64,000 nucleotides of DNA from Porticoccaceae bacterium LTM1 (GTDB lineage Bacteria; Pseudomonadota; Gammaproteobacteria; Pseudomonadales; Porticoccaceae), in the NCBI GenBank assembly GCA_030252795.1, contig CP127080.1, forward strand, positions 563,501-627,500, given 5' to 3'. Made by a program: the position numbers and the translations under genes. Positions 8,841 to 18,140 of the stretch are shown piece after piece. The notes under the pieces are model-generated. The model was not told the origin of the DNA. It worked only from the letters and a program-made list of their open reading frames with translations, and did not search any database. The number at the start of each line of letters is the position of its first letter. Within the stretch, counting starts at the first letter, position 1.

Positions 8841-9654
8841 ACCTTTGGCAAATATATACAAGGCGCTGCCAGCGGCAGCGCTTTTGTCATTGCTTGGCTG
8901 CTCTACAGCTCCTTCCGAGCGCAACCCTTACTATGCCGACGATCGGCCGCCTGCCCAGCGGCACCTAGATTTGGGGGCCATATCCGATGCGGTCCCAAAA
9001 GTGGAGCCCGTTACCCGGGCGGGCAACAAGAATCCGTACACGGTTCTCAATAAAACCTACCATCTGCTTGATGACAATGCAGGATACAAGGAGCGCGGTG
9101 TAGCCTCTTGGTACGGCACCAAGTTTCACGGTAAAAAGACTGCTAACGGCGAAACTTACGATATGTTTGCCATGACCGCGGCTCACAAGACACTGCGTAT
9201 ACCTGCCTATGTGAAAGTGACCAATCTGGATAATGGTCGTCAGGTGATAGTTCGGGTTAATGATCGCGGCCCGTTCCTGCATGACCGCATTATTGACCTC
9301 TCTTACGCTGCGGCTAAAAAGCTGGATATCGCCGATCGCGGTACCGGCAGGGTTGAGGTTGAGGCAATAGATCCGGTAGCCTTTCATCAGCCAGCCAAAG
9401 AGCCGGCACAGGCCGCTCTGGCAGGAGACTACTTGCAGGTAGGCGCATTTGCCTCTGTCGATTCTGCCCGTGCCATGAAGTTGAGGGTGCAGCAGCACAC
9501 TCAATACCCGGTGGTAGTGCAAAACCTTTCCGATACCCAGGTTTCTCTCTACAAGGTGCTAATCGGGCCAGTCAGTACTCCTGCAGATCAGCAGTGGTTG
9601 CGTCGCCTTCTCAACGAACGCGAGAAGCTTTCTCCATTTTTGGTTCAGTATTAA
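8821..9654 (+). CDS. rlpA: Septal ring lytic transglycosylase RlpA (lipoprotein)
   Basis: RlpA is an outer-membrane lipoprotein which, in Pseudomonas, digests glycan strands lacking stem peptides at the septum. The 277-residue protein has a lipobox LLGC near residue 27, a double-psi beta-barrel starting at GVASWYGTKFHGKKTANGE (about 92-110) with the family motif VRVNDRGPF, and a C-terminal SPOR domain (about 203-277) that binds denuded glycan. Its start lies inside the end of mltB, and the next gene, dacA, is 84 bp downstream. Confidence 0.95.
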   Translation: MLRRPNKPLANIYKALPAAALLSLLGCSTAPSERNPYYADDRPPAQRHLDLGAISDAVPKVEPVTRAGNKNPYTVLNKTYHLLDDNAGYKERGVASWYGTKFHGKKTANGETYDMFAMTAAHKTLRIPAYVKVTNLDNGRQVIVRVNDRGPFLHDRIIDLSYAAAKKLDIADRGTGRVEVEAIDPVAFHQPAKEPAQAALAGDYLQVGAFASVDSARAMKLRVQQHTQYPVVVQNLSDTQVSLYKVLIGPVSTPADQQWLRRLLNEREKLSPFLVQY

Positions 9655-9738
9655 TTCACCGGTTTCCCTGAACCGCTGCCAGCGACGTGTTAAAATTCGC
9701 GCACTTTTCTGTTTGCTGTGTACGGGGCTTGTTTCATC

Positions 9739-10893
9739 ATGCTGAAAAAACTGCTGATTTCGGTTTCTCTTCTGTTTGCTTCGCTAGCGGCATCCGCTGC
9801 TACTACCCTTATTCCAGAGCCACCTGAGCTGTCCGCGAAAGGCTGGATACTGGTGGATGCGGATACCGGTGAGGTGCTGGTGGAGCGCAATGCCAATGAG
9901 CAGCTGGAGCCAGCCAGTCTCACCAAGATGATGACCAGCTACCTGGTGTCAAAGGAGATCCACGAGGGCAAGATCTCCGAAGAGGATATGGTGCCAATCA
10001 GCGTCAAGGCCTGGCGTATGCGCGGATCCAAGATGTTTATTCGCGAAGGCACCGAGGTCAAACTGATTGATTTGCTGCGCGGAGTAATCATCCAGTCAGG
10101 AAACGATGCATCAGTAGCTCTGGCCGAATTTCTGGCGGGTAGTGAAGATGCATTTGCCGACCTGATGAACCAGCAGGCGCAGATGCTCGGCATGACCAAT
10201 ACTCACTTTGTCAATGCCACAGGCTGGCCTGCAGAAGGGCACCTGACCACTGCACACGACCTGTCACTGCTGGCTCGTGCGCTGGTTAACGATCACCCGG
10301 AGCACTACTCGATCTACTCTGAAAAAGAGTTCAAGTACAACATCGACAAACCCCAGTTGAATCGCAATCGCCTGTTGTGGCGAGACAAATCTGTGGATGG
10401 CATCAAAACAGGCCATACCGATGCAGCGGGTTATTGCCTGGTGGCTTCGGCCAAACGCGATGGTATGCGCCTGATCTCGGTGGTGATGGGTACAGACAGT
10501 GATAATGCTCGCGCCACGGAATCGCAAAAGCTGCTCTCTTACGGATTTCGTTTCTACGAAACCAAAAAAATGTTTGATGCCAATCAGGCACTGAAAGAGA
10601 ATGCCCGTGTCTGGTACGGCGTCAATGACTATGTAAACCTGGTGGTTGCCGACGAAACCCGGCTGACAATGCCGCGTGGTGCCGGTGATGCCCTTGAACT
10701 CGACCTGGAGTTGCCGGAACAACTGGAAGCCCCAATTGCCAAAGGCCAGGAGCTGGGATCTGTAACAGTTCGTCATGGCGATGAAGTCATTAAAAAGCTG
10801 CCCCTGGTCGCGGATCGCGAAGTTGAACAGGCTGGCTTCTTTGCGCGCCTCTGGGACAGCATCAAGCTGTTTTTTATCGGTATTTTCAGTTAA
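9739..10893 (+). CDS. dacA: D-alanyl-D-alanine carboxypeptidase (PBP5/6 type)
   Basis: This low-molecular-weight penicillin-binding protein trims the terminal D-alanine from pentapeptides. The 384-residue product begins with a signal peptide (MLKKLLISVSLLFASLAASA), then the SxxK motif as SLTK, SGN (in IQSGNDASVALAE), and KTG (in DGIKTGHTDAAG). The C-terminal beta domain ends with a hydrophobic, amphipathic helix that anchors the protein to the inner membrane. ATG 9739 is chosen over the in-frame GTG 9718 because it gives a proper signal peptide. Its stop is followed at once by the ybeD frame. Confidence 0.95.
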   Translation: MLKKLLISVSLLFASLAASAATTLIPEPPELSAKGWILVDADTGEVLVERNANEQLEPASLTKMMTSYLVSKEIHEGKISEEDMVPISVKAWRMRGSKMFIREGTEVKLIDLLRGVIIQSGNDASVALAEFLAGSEDAFADLMNQQAQMLGMTNTHFVNATGWPAEGHLTTAHDLSLLARALVNDHPEHYSIYSEKEFKYNIDKPQLNRNRLLWRDKSVDGIKTGHTDAAGYCLVASAKRDGMRLISVVMGTDSDNARATESQKLLSYGFRFYETKKMFDANQALKENARVWYGVNDYVNLVVADETRLTMPRGAGDALELDLELPEQLEAPIAKGQELGSVTVRHGDEVIKKLPLVADREVEQAGFFARLWDSIKLFFIGIFS

Positions 10894-10934
10894 TGACCAC
10901 CGGCGCTGCTATTACTGGGCCTGCGAGATGCACT

Positions 10935-11204
10935 ATGACCGAACAAGAACCACCCAAAATTGAGTTTCCCTGTGAATACCCCATCAAGGTGATGGGTAAG
11001 GCGCATCCTGATTTCCATGCCTATGTGCTGGAGGTGATGCATCGCCATGCCCCCGGTTTTGATGAATCTGCGATTACCATTCGCGACAGCAGCAAGGGCA
11101 CTTTTCAGGCAATTACCGTAGTGATTACATGCACTGGCAAGCCTCAATTGGAAGCCATTCATAACGACCTGAAGGAGCACCGAATGGTGCATATGGTGAT
11201 TTAA
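10935..11204 (+). CDS. ybeD: DUF493 (YbeD-like) protein
   Basis: A small protein of 89 residues with an ACT-like fold. The family signature is seen in FPCEYPIKVMGKAHPDF and in STKG-like and AITVVITC segments, with the closing RMVHMVI. In many gammaproteobacteria it sits between dacA and lipB, as here, and is proposed to be regulatory; its biochemical role is not settled. A 14-codon upstream extension to ATG 10893 overlaps the dacA stop, but ATG 10935 preceded by GCGAGA matches the family start. Confidence 0.9.
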   Translation: MTEQEPPKIEFPCEYPIKVMGKAHPDFHAYVLEVMHRHAPGFDESAITIRDSSKGTFQAITVVITCTGKPQLEAIHNDLKEHRMVHMVI

Positions 11205-11351
11205 CAGGTTGTTAGGTGGCACCTGCCCAAGGCTGGTCACCAGTGGGTTCGGTGAATTTGTCAGTTTCTGGTAAAATCCCCGCCCCATTACCCTGGCGCA
11301 GCCTCTACAGTTGTGCCAGTCATCTGTTTTAACGGCGAATTGAGTAACCCT

Positions 11352-12044
11352 ATGACTGAGAAAGTCATCTACGTGCGTCAAATGAAGCGCCAGCCTTATG
11401 CGCCTGTGTTTGATGCCATGAAGTCCTACACTGATACTCGCGGCGAGACTACCCGCGATGAAATCTGGTTGGTAGAGCATGACCCGGTGTTTACCCAGGG
11501 GCAGGCAGGAAAGGCCGAGCACGTGCTGATGCCCGGTGATATCCCGGTGGTACAAGTGGATCGCGGTGGCCAGGTGACCTATCACGGCCCGGGCCAGATT
11601 GTCGCTTATCCGATGGTGGACCTTCGTCGCCAGGGCCTTGGTGTACGCCAGCTGGTCAGTGCCATTGAGCAGAGTATTGTCGAAACCCTGGCACCCTATG
11701 GCATCGAAGCGGCTCCAAAGGCCGATGCTCCAGGGGTCTACGTCAATGACGACAAAATCGCTTCACTGGGTTTGAGGGTTCGTAAAGGCAAGAGCTATCA
11801 CGGCCTGGCCTTCAATATAGATATGGATCTGTCGCCATTTTTGCGTATTAACCCATGTGGCTATGCGGGCCTGAAAATGGTGCAGATGAAAGATCTGGTG
11901 CAGGGTGAGATGCCCAGCTACCAGACTGTAGAAGAATTGTTGCTGGATCGCATGGCCGCCAACCTCGGCTACGATCGCTGGGAATATGTAGACCAGGCGA
12001 ACAGCATTTTGAATACAGAATCATTGGCCGTAGGCCAAGAGTAG
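11352..12044 (+). CDS. lipB: Octanoyl-[acyl-carrier-protein]:protein N-octanoyltransferase
   Basis: LipB moves the octanoyl group from ACP to lipoyl domains, the first step of de novo lipoylation. The 230-residue product contains the family blocks [20 protein letters not shown] (about residues 73-92), [19 protein letters not shown] and the conserved cysteine and lysine of the acyl-transfer site ([12 protein letters not shown]). The start at ATG 11352 is preferred to the upstream GTG 11313. It is followed after 8 bp by lipA, so both enzymes come from one message. Confidence 0.96.
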   Translation: MTEKVIYVRQMKRQPYAPVFDAMKSYTDTRGETTRDEIWLVEHDPVFTQGQAGKAEHVLMPGDIPVVQVDRGGQVTYHGPGQIVAYPMVDLRRQGLGVRQLVSAIEQSIVETLAPYGIEAAPKADAPGVYVNDDKIASLGLRVRKGKSYHGLAFNIDMDLSPFLRINPCGYAGLKMVQMKDLVQGEMPSYQTVEELLLDRMAANLGYDRWEYVDQANSILNTESLAVGQE

Positions 12045-12052
12045 AGAGTGAT

Positions 12053-13069
12053 ATGACCGATCTGACCAGAGACACTGACGAGCTGGCGGTAGATGCCACC
12101 TTGCTGGAGCCGGTGCGCAAAACCCGCCGCCGCGTGCAGGGCGAGAAGTTGCGAGATGCCGACAAAGTGGAGCTGATTCCGGTAAAAGTGCTTCCCACCG
12201 ATACCTACCAGCGCAAGCCGGACTGGATTCGTATTCGCATGAGCAACTCGCCGAAAGTGGCTGAGATCAAGGACACCTTGCGCAAGCACAAACTGTCCAC
12301 CGTCTGTGAAGAGGCCAACTGCCCGAACCTGAGCGAGTGCTTTGGCGGTGGTACTGCCACCTTTATGATCATGGGTGATATCTGTACCCGTCGCTGCCCG
12401 TTCTGCGATGTTGGCCACGGCAAGCCAAATCCGCTGGATGAGAAAGAACCTGTCAACCTGGCCCGCGCCATTGCTGATATGAAGCTCAAATACGTGGTGA
12501 TCACCTCGGTGGATCGCGACGATCTGCGCGATGGTGGTGCCCAGCACTACGCAGACTGCATTCGCGAAGCTCGCGTTCTTTCGCCTAATCTGGAAGTGGA
12601 GATTCTGGTGCCTGATTTCCGTGGCCGTATGGAACCGGCGCTGGATATTCTCAGCGAAACGCCGCCCGATGTGTTTAACCACAACCTGGAAACAGTTCCG
12701 CGTCTTTACCGTGAAGCTCGCCCCGGCGCCAACTACAAGTGGTCTTTGAAACTGCTTCAGGAATACGGCAAGCGCAATCCCAACGTGCCCACCAAGTCCG
12801 GTTTGATGGTTGGTTTGGGTGAAACCAAGGAAGAGTTGTTTGAGGTGTTCCGTGAAATGCGTGAACACGATATCGATATGCTCACCGTTGGCCAATATCT
12901 GCAGCCGTCCAAGGATCACTTGCCGGTAGACCGGTTTGTGCACCCGGATGAGTTCCAGGAGTACGCTGATTACGCTTATTCCATTGGCTTCAAGCATGTG
13001 GCCAGTGGCCCGCTGGTGCGTTCTTCATACCATGCCGACAAACAGGCCCATGGAGAAGAAGTGAAATAA
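12053..13069 (+). CDS. lipA: Lipoyl synthase (radical SAM)
   Basis: LipA inserts two sulfur atoms into the octanoyl chain. The 338-residue protein shows both iron-sulfur sites: the auxiliary cluster in [12 protein letters not shown] (about 83-94) and the radical SAM motif CTRRCPFC (about 109-116). The downstream SAM-binding region and the C-terminal SSYHA motif with the conserved RSSY serine are present. The N-terminus is slightly longer than the E. coli enzyme, with an arginine-rich patch. A strong terminator follows, closing the lip transcript. Confidence 0.97.
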   Translation: MTDLTRDTDELAVDATLLEPVRKTRRRVQGEKLRDADKVELIPVKVLPTDTYQRKPDWIRIRMSNSPKVAEIKDTLRKHKLSTVCEEANCPNLSECFGGGTATFMIMGDICTRRCPFCDVGHGKPNPLDEKEPVNLARAIADMKLKYVVITSVDRDDLRDGGAQHYADCIREARVLSPNLEVEILVPDFRGRMEPALDILSETPPDVFNHNLETVPRLYREARPGANYKWSLKLLQEYGKRNPNVPTKSGLMVGLGETKEELFEVFREMREHDIDMLTVGQYLQPSKDHLPVDRFVHPDEFQEYADYAYSIGFKHVASGPLVRSSYHADKQAHGEEVK

Positions 13070-13092
13070 CACATCTTGCAGTGTTGTCTTAT

Positions 13093-13126
13093 AAAAAGCC
13101 CGATCAAATTGATCGGGCTTTTTTTT
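13093..13126 (+). terminator. Rho-independent terminator after lipA
   Basis: The stem AAGCCCGATC / GATCGGGCTT with loop AAATT is followed by a run of eight T. It begins 24 bp after the lipA stop. The flanking A run also makes it usable in the reverse direction. Confidence 0.93.
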
Positions 13127-13265
13127 GATCTAAAAATGTATAGTACTTATTTATAGGTTTTTCTGGGCGAAGCTTTTTAATCGACTATCCAATTCGCATC
13201 AACTTCTCCAGAGTAGTCTTCTATTATCAGTAGTGCTTTAAAAACTTTTTAGAGCCGGGATTTCT

Positions 13266-13961
13266 GTGCACAAATGTGAGTCATTAAAAATTTCCAGACT
13301 ACCGCTGACCTGTGGCCTGTTGACGCTGCTTTCCTATCATCTGGCCTATCTGCTGGCCGCAGCATCGGGTCACGTTGAATGGTGTGTGCCCTATTTTCAG
13401 GGGTGTTCATCCATTAGCGCGGTCGGCCGCCAGCCGCCTGAGGAGTTGGTATTTAAGGGACTGATAATTTGCGGGCTGAGCCTTATGGTGCTGGTCTGGG
13501 TGGTGAATCACCAGTGGCTAAAGTTACTTGGTGAAACTGGTCACTATCGAATGGCTGTAATTACCGCGCTCGGTATCAGTGGTGCCCTGATGCTGTTGAT
13601 TTACGTACTGGCGTTGGGGGAGTATGGCAATACTTATGCATCGATGCGTCGAATCGGGGTTAACCTGGGTGCCGGGTTCAGTTATTTGGCACAGCTGTTG
13701 ATGTACGGTGTGCTCAGGCAGATTCGTCCTCAGGTGTCAGTTCGGTTATATCGATACTGGAGTATTCAGGTATGGCTGGTTCTGGTGATAGGTATAGGCA
13801 ATGTAATCTGCAAATTGATAATTCCTGAGCCAGTTTACGATGCCTACCTCGAAGACAGTTTTGAATGGATATTGATTACACTTCTGGGTATTTACTATCT
13901 GATGCTGGCACAGGCATGGCGAATTAATTACTCGGGGAAAAGCCAGAAAATCGAGCGTTAA
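13266..13961 (+). CDS. Multi-pass membrane protein, Frag1/DRAM-like
   Basis: A 231-residue hydrophobic protein with about six predicted membrane segments. The segment CSSISAVGRQPPEELVFK followed by a membrane helix, and later RRIGVNLGAGFSYLAQLL, resemble the layout of the Frag1/DRAM/Sfk1 membrane family. I assign this only by pattern. The start is GTG 13266; there is a weak purine-rich site before it. It lies behind the lipA terminator and 33 bp ahead of the photolyase gene, so the two probably share a promoter in 13127-13265. Its function is unknown; a link to light or membrane stress is inferred from position only. Confidence 0.7.
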   Translation: MHKCESLKISRLPLTCGLLTLLSYHLAYLLAAASGHVEWCVPYFQGCSSISAVGRQPPEELVFKGLIICGLSLMVLVWVVNHQWLKLLGETGHYRMAVITALGISGALMLLIYVLALGEYGNTYASMRRIGVNLGAGFSYLAQLLMYGVLRQIRPQVSVRLYRYWSIQVWLVLVIGIGNVICKLIIPEPVYDAYLEDSFEWILITLLGIYYLMLAQAWRINYSGKSQKIER

Positions 13962-13994
13962 TCTGCCGTAAATCTCAGCAATAAGGAACAATGA

Positions 13995-15407
13995 ATGGCC
14001 ACCACATTGGTTTGGTTTCGCAATGACCTGCGTGTCGAGGATAACTCGGCACTTTGGAATGCCGCCCAGAAGGGTTCGGTGGTGGGCTGTTTTTTGTTGT
14101 CTCCCAGGCAGTGGCGAGCTCACGATATGGCTGGTTGTCGTGTCGACTTTATTCTCCGCACCTTGCGCGAGTTGAAAAAATCGCTGAACCAGCTGGGGAT
14201 TCCTCTGGCGGTACAGGCGGCGGACTCGTTTGATGAGGCGCCAAATGCTGTGGTCGAGTTGGCCAATCAGTGGCAGTGCAGCCAGGTGTTCTGGAACGAT
14301 GAATATCCTCTGGATGAGCGGCGACGTGACGATGCCTGTGAGTCGTTGTTGGAGAGTGCCGGATTATCAGTGCGGCGTTTTCAGGATGCACTGATTGCTC
14401 CGCCTGGCACGGTAACGCGCAACGACGGCGGGCCATTCAAAGTATTTACGCCATTTAAAAAAGTATGGCTTCAACTGCTTTTTGACAGTGAAGTGGAAGA
14501 GTTACCTGCTCCGTCAAAACAGCCACCTGTAAAAGGTGAGCAGGGGACTGTTCCCGATAAGCTGGACGGGTTTGAATCGTCAGTCCCGGCAAAATTGTGG
14601 CCGGCTGGGGAAAAAGAAGCTTACAAACGCCTTCAGAAATTTGTAGAGCGGTCGATAGAAGAGTATGACACCGCTCGGGATATTCCGGCGGAGCCCGGAA
14701 CCTCCATGCTTTCCCCCTATCTTGCTGTTGGTGCTATCTCTGCCAGGCAGTGCTTACGAGCCTGTCTGGAGGCCAACAGAGGCGAGCTGTATTCAGGAAA
14801 TCGAGGTATTCAAACCTGGTTGTCAGAACTGGTCTGGCGCGAGTTCTACCAGCATGTGGTGGTGGCTTTTCCGCATGTATGTCGGAATCAGCCATTCAAG
14901 CTGGAGACTGACAGCCTGCCCTGGCGCAGCAACGAAGTGGATTTTCAGCGTTGGTGCGAAGGTAAAACCGGGGTGCCGCTAGTGGATGCGGGAATGCGGC
15001 AACTCAGGGAAACGGGCTGGATGCATAATCGGGTGCGGATGGTTGTGGCGATGTTTCTCAGCAAGAACCTGTTGCTGGACTGGCGTTTGGGTGAGCGTTT
15101 TTTTATGCAGCATTTAATTGATGGAGACTTTGCTGCAAACAATGGGGGGTGGCAGTGGAGCGCATCTACCGGAACGGATGCGGTACCGTATTTTCGAATT
15201 TTTAACCCTTTTACCCAGGGAGCCCGATTTGATCCGGAGGGGGAATATATTCATCGATATGTTCCGGAATTGCGGGGAGTAGAGCCAAGGGTTCTTCACA
15301 ACCCGGACAAACTGCAAAAAAGCAGGCCAGAGCAATATCCAGCGATCATGGTGGATATTGGAGCGTCAAGGGAAAGAGCGCTCGCAGCCTTCAAGGGAGG
15401 GAAGTAG
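13995..15407 (+). CDS. phrB: Deoxyribodipyrimidine photolyase
   Basis: This flavoprotein uses blue light to split cyclobutane pyrimidine dimers. The 470-residue length fits class I CPD photolyases. The N-terminal antenna domain starts with LVWFRNDLRVEDNSAL (residues 4-19). The FAD-binding domain shows WLSELVWREFYQHV (about 275-288), TGWMHNRVRMVVAMFLSKNLL and the DGDFAANNGGWQWSASTGTD block that contacts DNA and flavin. The ribosome site is AAGGA just before the ATG. It begins a region also containing a B12-type light regulator, as in several LitR/CarH-controlled clusters. Confidence 0.97.
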   Translation: MATTLVWFRNDLRVEDNSALWNAAQKGSVVGCFLLSPRQWRAHDMAGCRVDFILRTLRELKKSLNQLGIPLAVQAADSFDEAPNAVVELANQWQCSQVFWNDEYPLDERRRDDACESLLESAGLSVRRFQDALIAPPGTVTRNDGGPFKVFTPFKKVWLQLLFDSEVEELPAPSKQPPVKGEQGTVPDKLDGFESSVPAKLWPAGEKEAYKRLQKFVERSIEEYDTARDIPAEPGTSMLSPYLAVGAISARQCLRACLEANRGELYSGNRGIQTWLSELVWREFYQHVVVAFPHVCRNQPFKLETDSLPWRSNEVDFQRWCEGKTGVPLVDAGMRQLRETGWMHNRVRMVVAMFLSKNLLLDWRLGERFFMQHLIDGDFAANNGGWQWSASTGTDAVPYFRIFNPFTQGARFDPEGEYIHRYVPELRGVEPRVLHNPDKLQKSRPEQYPAIMVDIGASRERALAAFKGGK

Positions 15408-15555
15408 TTGCTTTGTTTTCTGTAATTGCAGGTTTTTGCCTGGTCAAAAGTTGACCACCTCGAATGCACTGAGTACCCTCGGCAACCTCGCACATCAAGG
15501 CTGACAGCTGAGTTCTCGGACCTTATAACTAAAACGTTTAATAGAGCTTGGTTTC

Positions 15556-17028
15556 ATGGGTACTTCGATACACTCAAGTAATAATCGCAGTTTGTATCTC
15601 GAAGGGTTACTGTGGCTTTTCGTCATGGTGGCTGCCTGCCTGTTGTTTCCTTACCCGGAAGACCTGCCGGCCTCCTGGTTGATGTCAGGATTTGGTGTTA
15701 TGACATTGCTGCGTCTTAAAAAGCGCGGTCTTATCTATGTGCTTATTGCCGCCACCGTTGTTGCCGGCGATTTTTGTCTGCGAAACTCCCATTCTGCCAC
15801 CAACGCCTTGTGGGTAGGGCCGTTAGTCGCTTTTCTTGTAATTATGGAAATAGGCGTGGCCCGACAGGCAATTTTGTGGCTGGAGAAACGACGCCATACA
15901 CAACTTTTGTCCCAGGCCGTGGATGTAATGCCTTTTTGTATGCTGGTCTGCCTGGTTCCCAGGCTGTTAGGTGGAATGCTTTTATTTGCCCTGTTGTGTC
16001 TTGTTGAGGGTACGACCAATGGTATCCAGGATCAGCTGTCACTTGCGGTGTTGGCGGTCGCACGAAACAGCATGGGATTGATGATTGTCTTACCTTTTTA
16101 CTGGTGCTGGCGAGCGGTGTTGAGTACCCGTAAGGTGATCCTGCTATATGGATGGGCGCTGTTTACTTTGCCGCTAATGCTCAATGAGTCAGTCTACTTT
16201 GGCGTTGGAGTCCTGGCGTTTCCGGCGGCAATACTGGTGGCAAAACTGTTTCGATTTCCCGGTATTGTTATCGCCGTGGCGGTATCTTCATTGATTTCAT
16301 TGATATACAGCCACAGTGAGATGGCAGCAGTGGAGAGTTATGTTGTTTCCCAGTGGATGCTGGACAGCATTCTTTACTGCACCACTCTGGGAATTGTCAG
16401 TTACTACAGTGCCCTTGCTTTTGAGGGGCTGGAATCCCGTGGCAAACGTTTAGAGCACCTGGTTCTGGAGAGAACCAGGGATTTGGAGCAGGCTAACTTG
16501 AGGCTTAAAGAGATGGCCTCTGTGGATCCGCTGACCGGACTGGCTAATCGCAGGCAATGGAATACCCGCGCAGAACTGGCAGTTGCCCAAGTGTCCTTTC
16601 TGGGTGAACCTATGTCTGTTTTGCTGTTGGACCTGGATCACTTCAAGCGAATTAATGATAAATACGGTCATGATGGTGGGGATCAGGTACTGAAAGAGTT
16701 TTCCTTACGCTGCAGGGATTTACTGCGCACCGGGGACACTTTTGCTAGGCTGGGAGGGGAAGAATTCTCAATCCTATTGCCTGGAGCTGACCTGGAGAGC
16801 GCTCATATTATCGCGCAAAAGATCATTAGTGCGGTTCGTGACGAGCGTTTTGTTATTGGCGAAGGTCAGTTATTATCGGTAACTACCAGTATCGGTGTCG
16901 CCGAATGGCGCCAGGAAGAAGAAAGTATCGCCAAGGCTATGAAGCGTGCCGACCGCTCCCTCTATCAGGCCAAGAACAATGGCCGTGACCAAGTAGTGCT
17001 GGAGCCATATCTACGAGTTGGCTCCTAA
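15556..17028 (+). CDS. Membrane-anchored diguanylate cyclase (GGDEF)
   Basis: The enzyme makes cyclic di-GMP from two GTP. The first 300 or so of 490 residues form about eight membrane segments resembling an MASE1-type sensory region. A short coiled coil follows (RGKRLEHLVLERTRDLEQAN), and then the GGDEF domain from DPLTGLANRRQWN (about 325). The active-site motif is GGEEF, and an RTGD inhibitory-site motif lies exactly five residues ahead of it, so product inhibition is likely. The gene stands alone with 148 bp before it and 194 bp after it. The input signal is not known. Light sensing cannot be inferred beyond its position between phrB and litR. Confidence 0.92.
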   Translation: MGTSIHSSNNRSLYLEGLLWLFVMVAACLLFPYPEDLPASWLMSGFGVMTLLRLKKRGLIYVLIAATVVAGDFCLRNSHSATNALWVGPLVAFLVIMEIGVARQAILWLEKRRHTQLLSQAVDVMPFCMLVCLVPRLLGGMLLFALLCLVEGTTNGIQDQLSLAVLAVARNSMGLMIVLPFYWCWRAVLSTRKVILLYGWALFTLPLMLNESVYFGVGVLAFPAAILVAKLFRFPGIVIAVAVSSLISLIYSHSEMAAVESYVVSQWMLDSILYCTTLGIVSYYSALAFEGLESRGKRLEHLVLERTRDLEQANLRLKEMASVDPLTGLANRRQWNTRAELAVAQVSFLGEPMSVLLLDLDHFKRINDKYGHDGGDQVLKEFSLRCRDLLRTGDTFARLGGEEFSILLPGADLESAHIIAQKIISAVRDERFVIGEGQLLSVTTSIGVAEWRQEEESIAKAMKRADRSLYQAKNNGRDQVVLEPYLRVGS

Positions 17029-17162
17029 GCGTTGTCTAACTTTATCCCATCGTTTGGCTTCTCATTCCATATTTCTATCTTTCTGATAAATAAAGAAAAA
17101 TAGTCACACTCTGCGGCTTATTATTCAAAACTTGCAAAAACTTATACGTGTACTATTTTTAT

Positions 17163-17180
17163 TTGTACAAGTTTTGTACA
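17163..17180 (+). promoter_or_regulatory. Candidate LitR/CarH operator (11-bp-spaced repeats)
   Basis: Two identical heptamers TTGTACA occur at 17163-17169 and 17174-17180, exactly 11 bp apart, about 45 bp ahead of the B12-type MerR regulator gene. Each fits the nTnnACn half-site pattern that I recall for tetrameric CarH on 11-bp direct repeats. A weaker copy, GTGTCCG, sits 10 bp further on. Autoregulation and control of the following lipid operon are inferred. I could not place a confident -35/-10 pair. Confidence 0.55.
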
Positions 17181-17222
17181 GCTGTGTCCGAGGTCTTTGG
17201 TTAACCCTGACAGGGAGGGTGT

Positions 17223-18131
17223 ATGGCCGAGCCGGCCGAGAAAGAATCTGCCAAGCCGCTTTATCCGATCCGCCAGGTGTCGGAACAAACAGGCGTTAAT
17301 AGCGTCACCTTGCGGGCCTGGGAGCGTCGTTATGGGTTGGTCAAACCCCAGCGAACTCCAAAGGGGCACCGACTCTACTCTCAGGAAGATATTGAATCCA
17401 TCAAACGCATAGTGGAGCTGTTAGAGCAGGGGAGTTCACTCTCCGCGATTCGTACAACCCTGACCTCCGATGCTTCCGGGGATTTCACGAGTAATGTCTG
17501 GGAGGGTTACCTGGACCAAATGCAGCGAGCCATTAGTCAGTTTGATGAAGGGCGACTGGATGCCCAATACAGCGAGGCTATGTCACTTTACCCGGTGGCA
17601 GTGGTGATGAATCAAGTATTACTCCCGCTGTTAAAACAGCTCGGTGACCGTTGGAAGCGTGGAGAAGGCAGTGTTGCCGAAGAGCATTTTTTTGGTGTGT
17701 ATGTGCGCAACAAGCTGGGGGCGCGTCTGCACCACAGCAGTAATCCGCCGAGGGGCCCGAAGCTGATCAGCGCCTGCCTGCCCAACGAATACCACGATTT
17801 CGGGTTGCTGATGTTTGCGCTTATCGGGCGTGAGCACGGTCTGCGGCAGATCATTCTCGGCACCAGTACACCGCTTGAAGAGTTGCCGGACGTGGTTAGC
17901 CGATGTAATGCCGACGGTATTGTGTTATCGGCCACCGCACACCCTGAAGCTTCAGTGTTAAAGCAACTGGCCACCCTTGCTGAGTCTGTTGGTGTACCGG
18001 TTTTTCTCGGTGGGGCAGGCAGTTTGAATATCAAGGCTGAGTTGGCGGAAGTCTCAATCATCCTGGTGGGCAGTGATGTTTTGGCGGCAGTTCGGGAGAT
18101 TCGCCAACAATTGTTAACCGCAAACGGGTGA
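17223..18131 (+). CDS. litR: MerR-family regulator with B12-binding domain (LitR/CarH-type photoreceptor)
   Basis: The 302-residue protein has a MerR helix-turn-helix (about 14-80, with VTLRAWERRYGLVKPQRT and GHRLYSQEDI), a four-helix bundle and a Rossmann-like cobalamin domain. The bundle carries W144-x9-E154-H155, the W-x9-EH motif that caps the adenosyl group in CarH. The cobalamin domain has E189-x-H191-x-x-G194, whose histidine is the lower ligand. Known relatives bind DNA as tetramers in the dark and release it when light cleaves adenosylcobalamin. The residue after W144 is lysine, where I recall Thermus CarH having histidine. It starts with GTG/ATG context at 17223 behind GGGAGG and leads the lipid operon by 9 bp, so it probably controls it. 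Confidence 0.9.
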   Translation: MAEPAEKESAKPLYPIRQVSEQTGVNSVTLRAWERRYGLVKPQRTPKGHRLYSQEDIESIKRIVELLEQGSSLSAIRTTLTSDASGDFTSNVWEGYLDQMQRAISQFDEGRLDAQYSEAMSLYPVAVVMNQVLLPLLKQLGDRWKRGEGSVAEEHFFGVYVRNKLGARLHHSSNPPRGPKLISACLPNEYHDFGLLMFALIGREHGLRQIILGTSTPLEELPDVVSRCNADGIVLSATAHPEASVLKQLATLAESVGVPVFLGGAGSLNIKAELAEVSIILVGSDVLAAVREIRQQLLTANG

Positions 18132-18140
18132 GGTGCTGGA

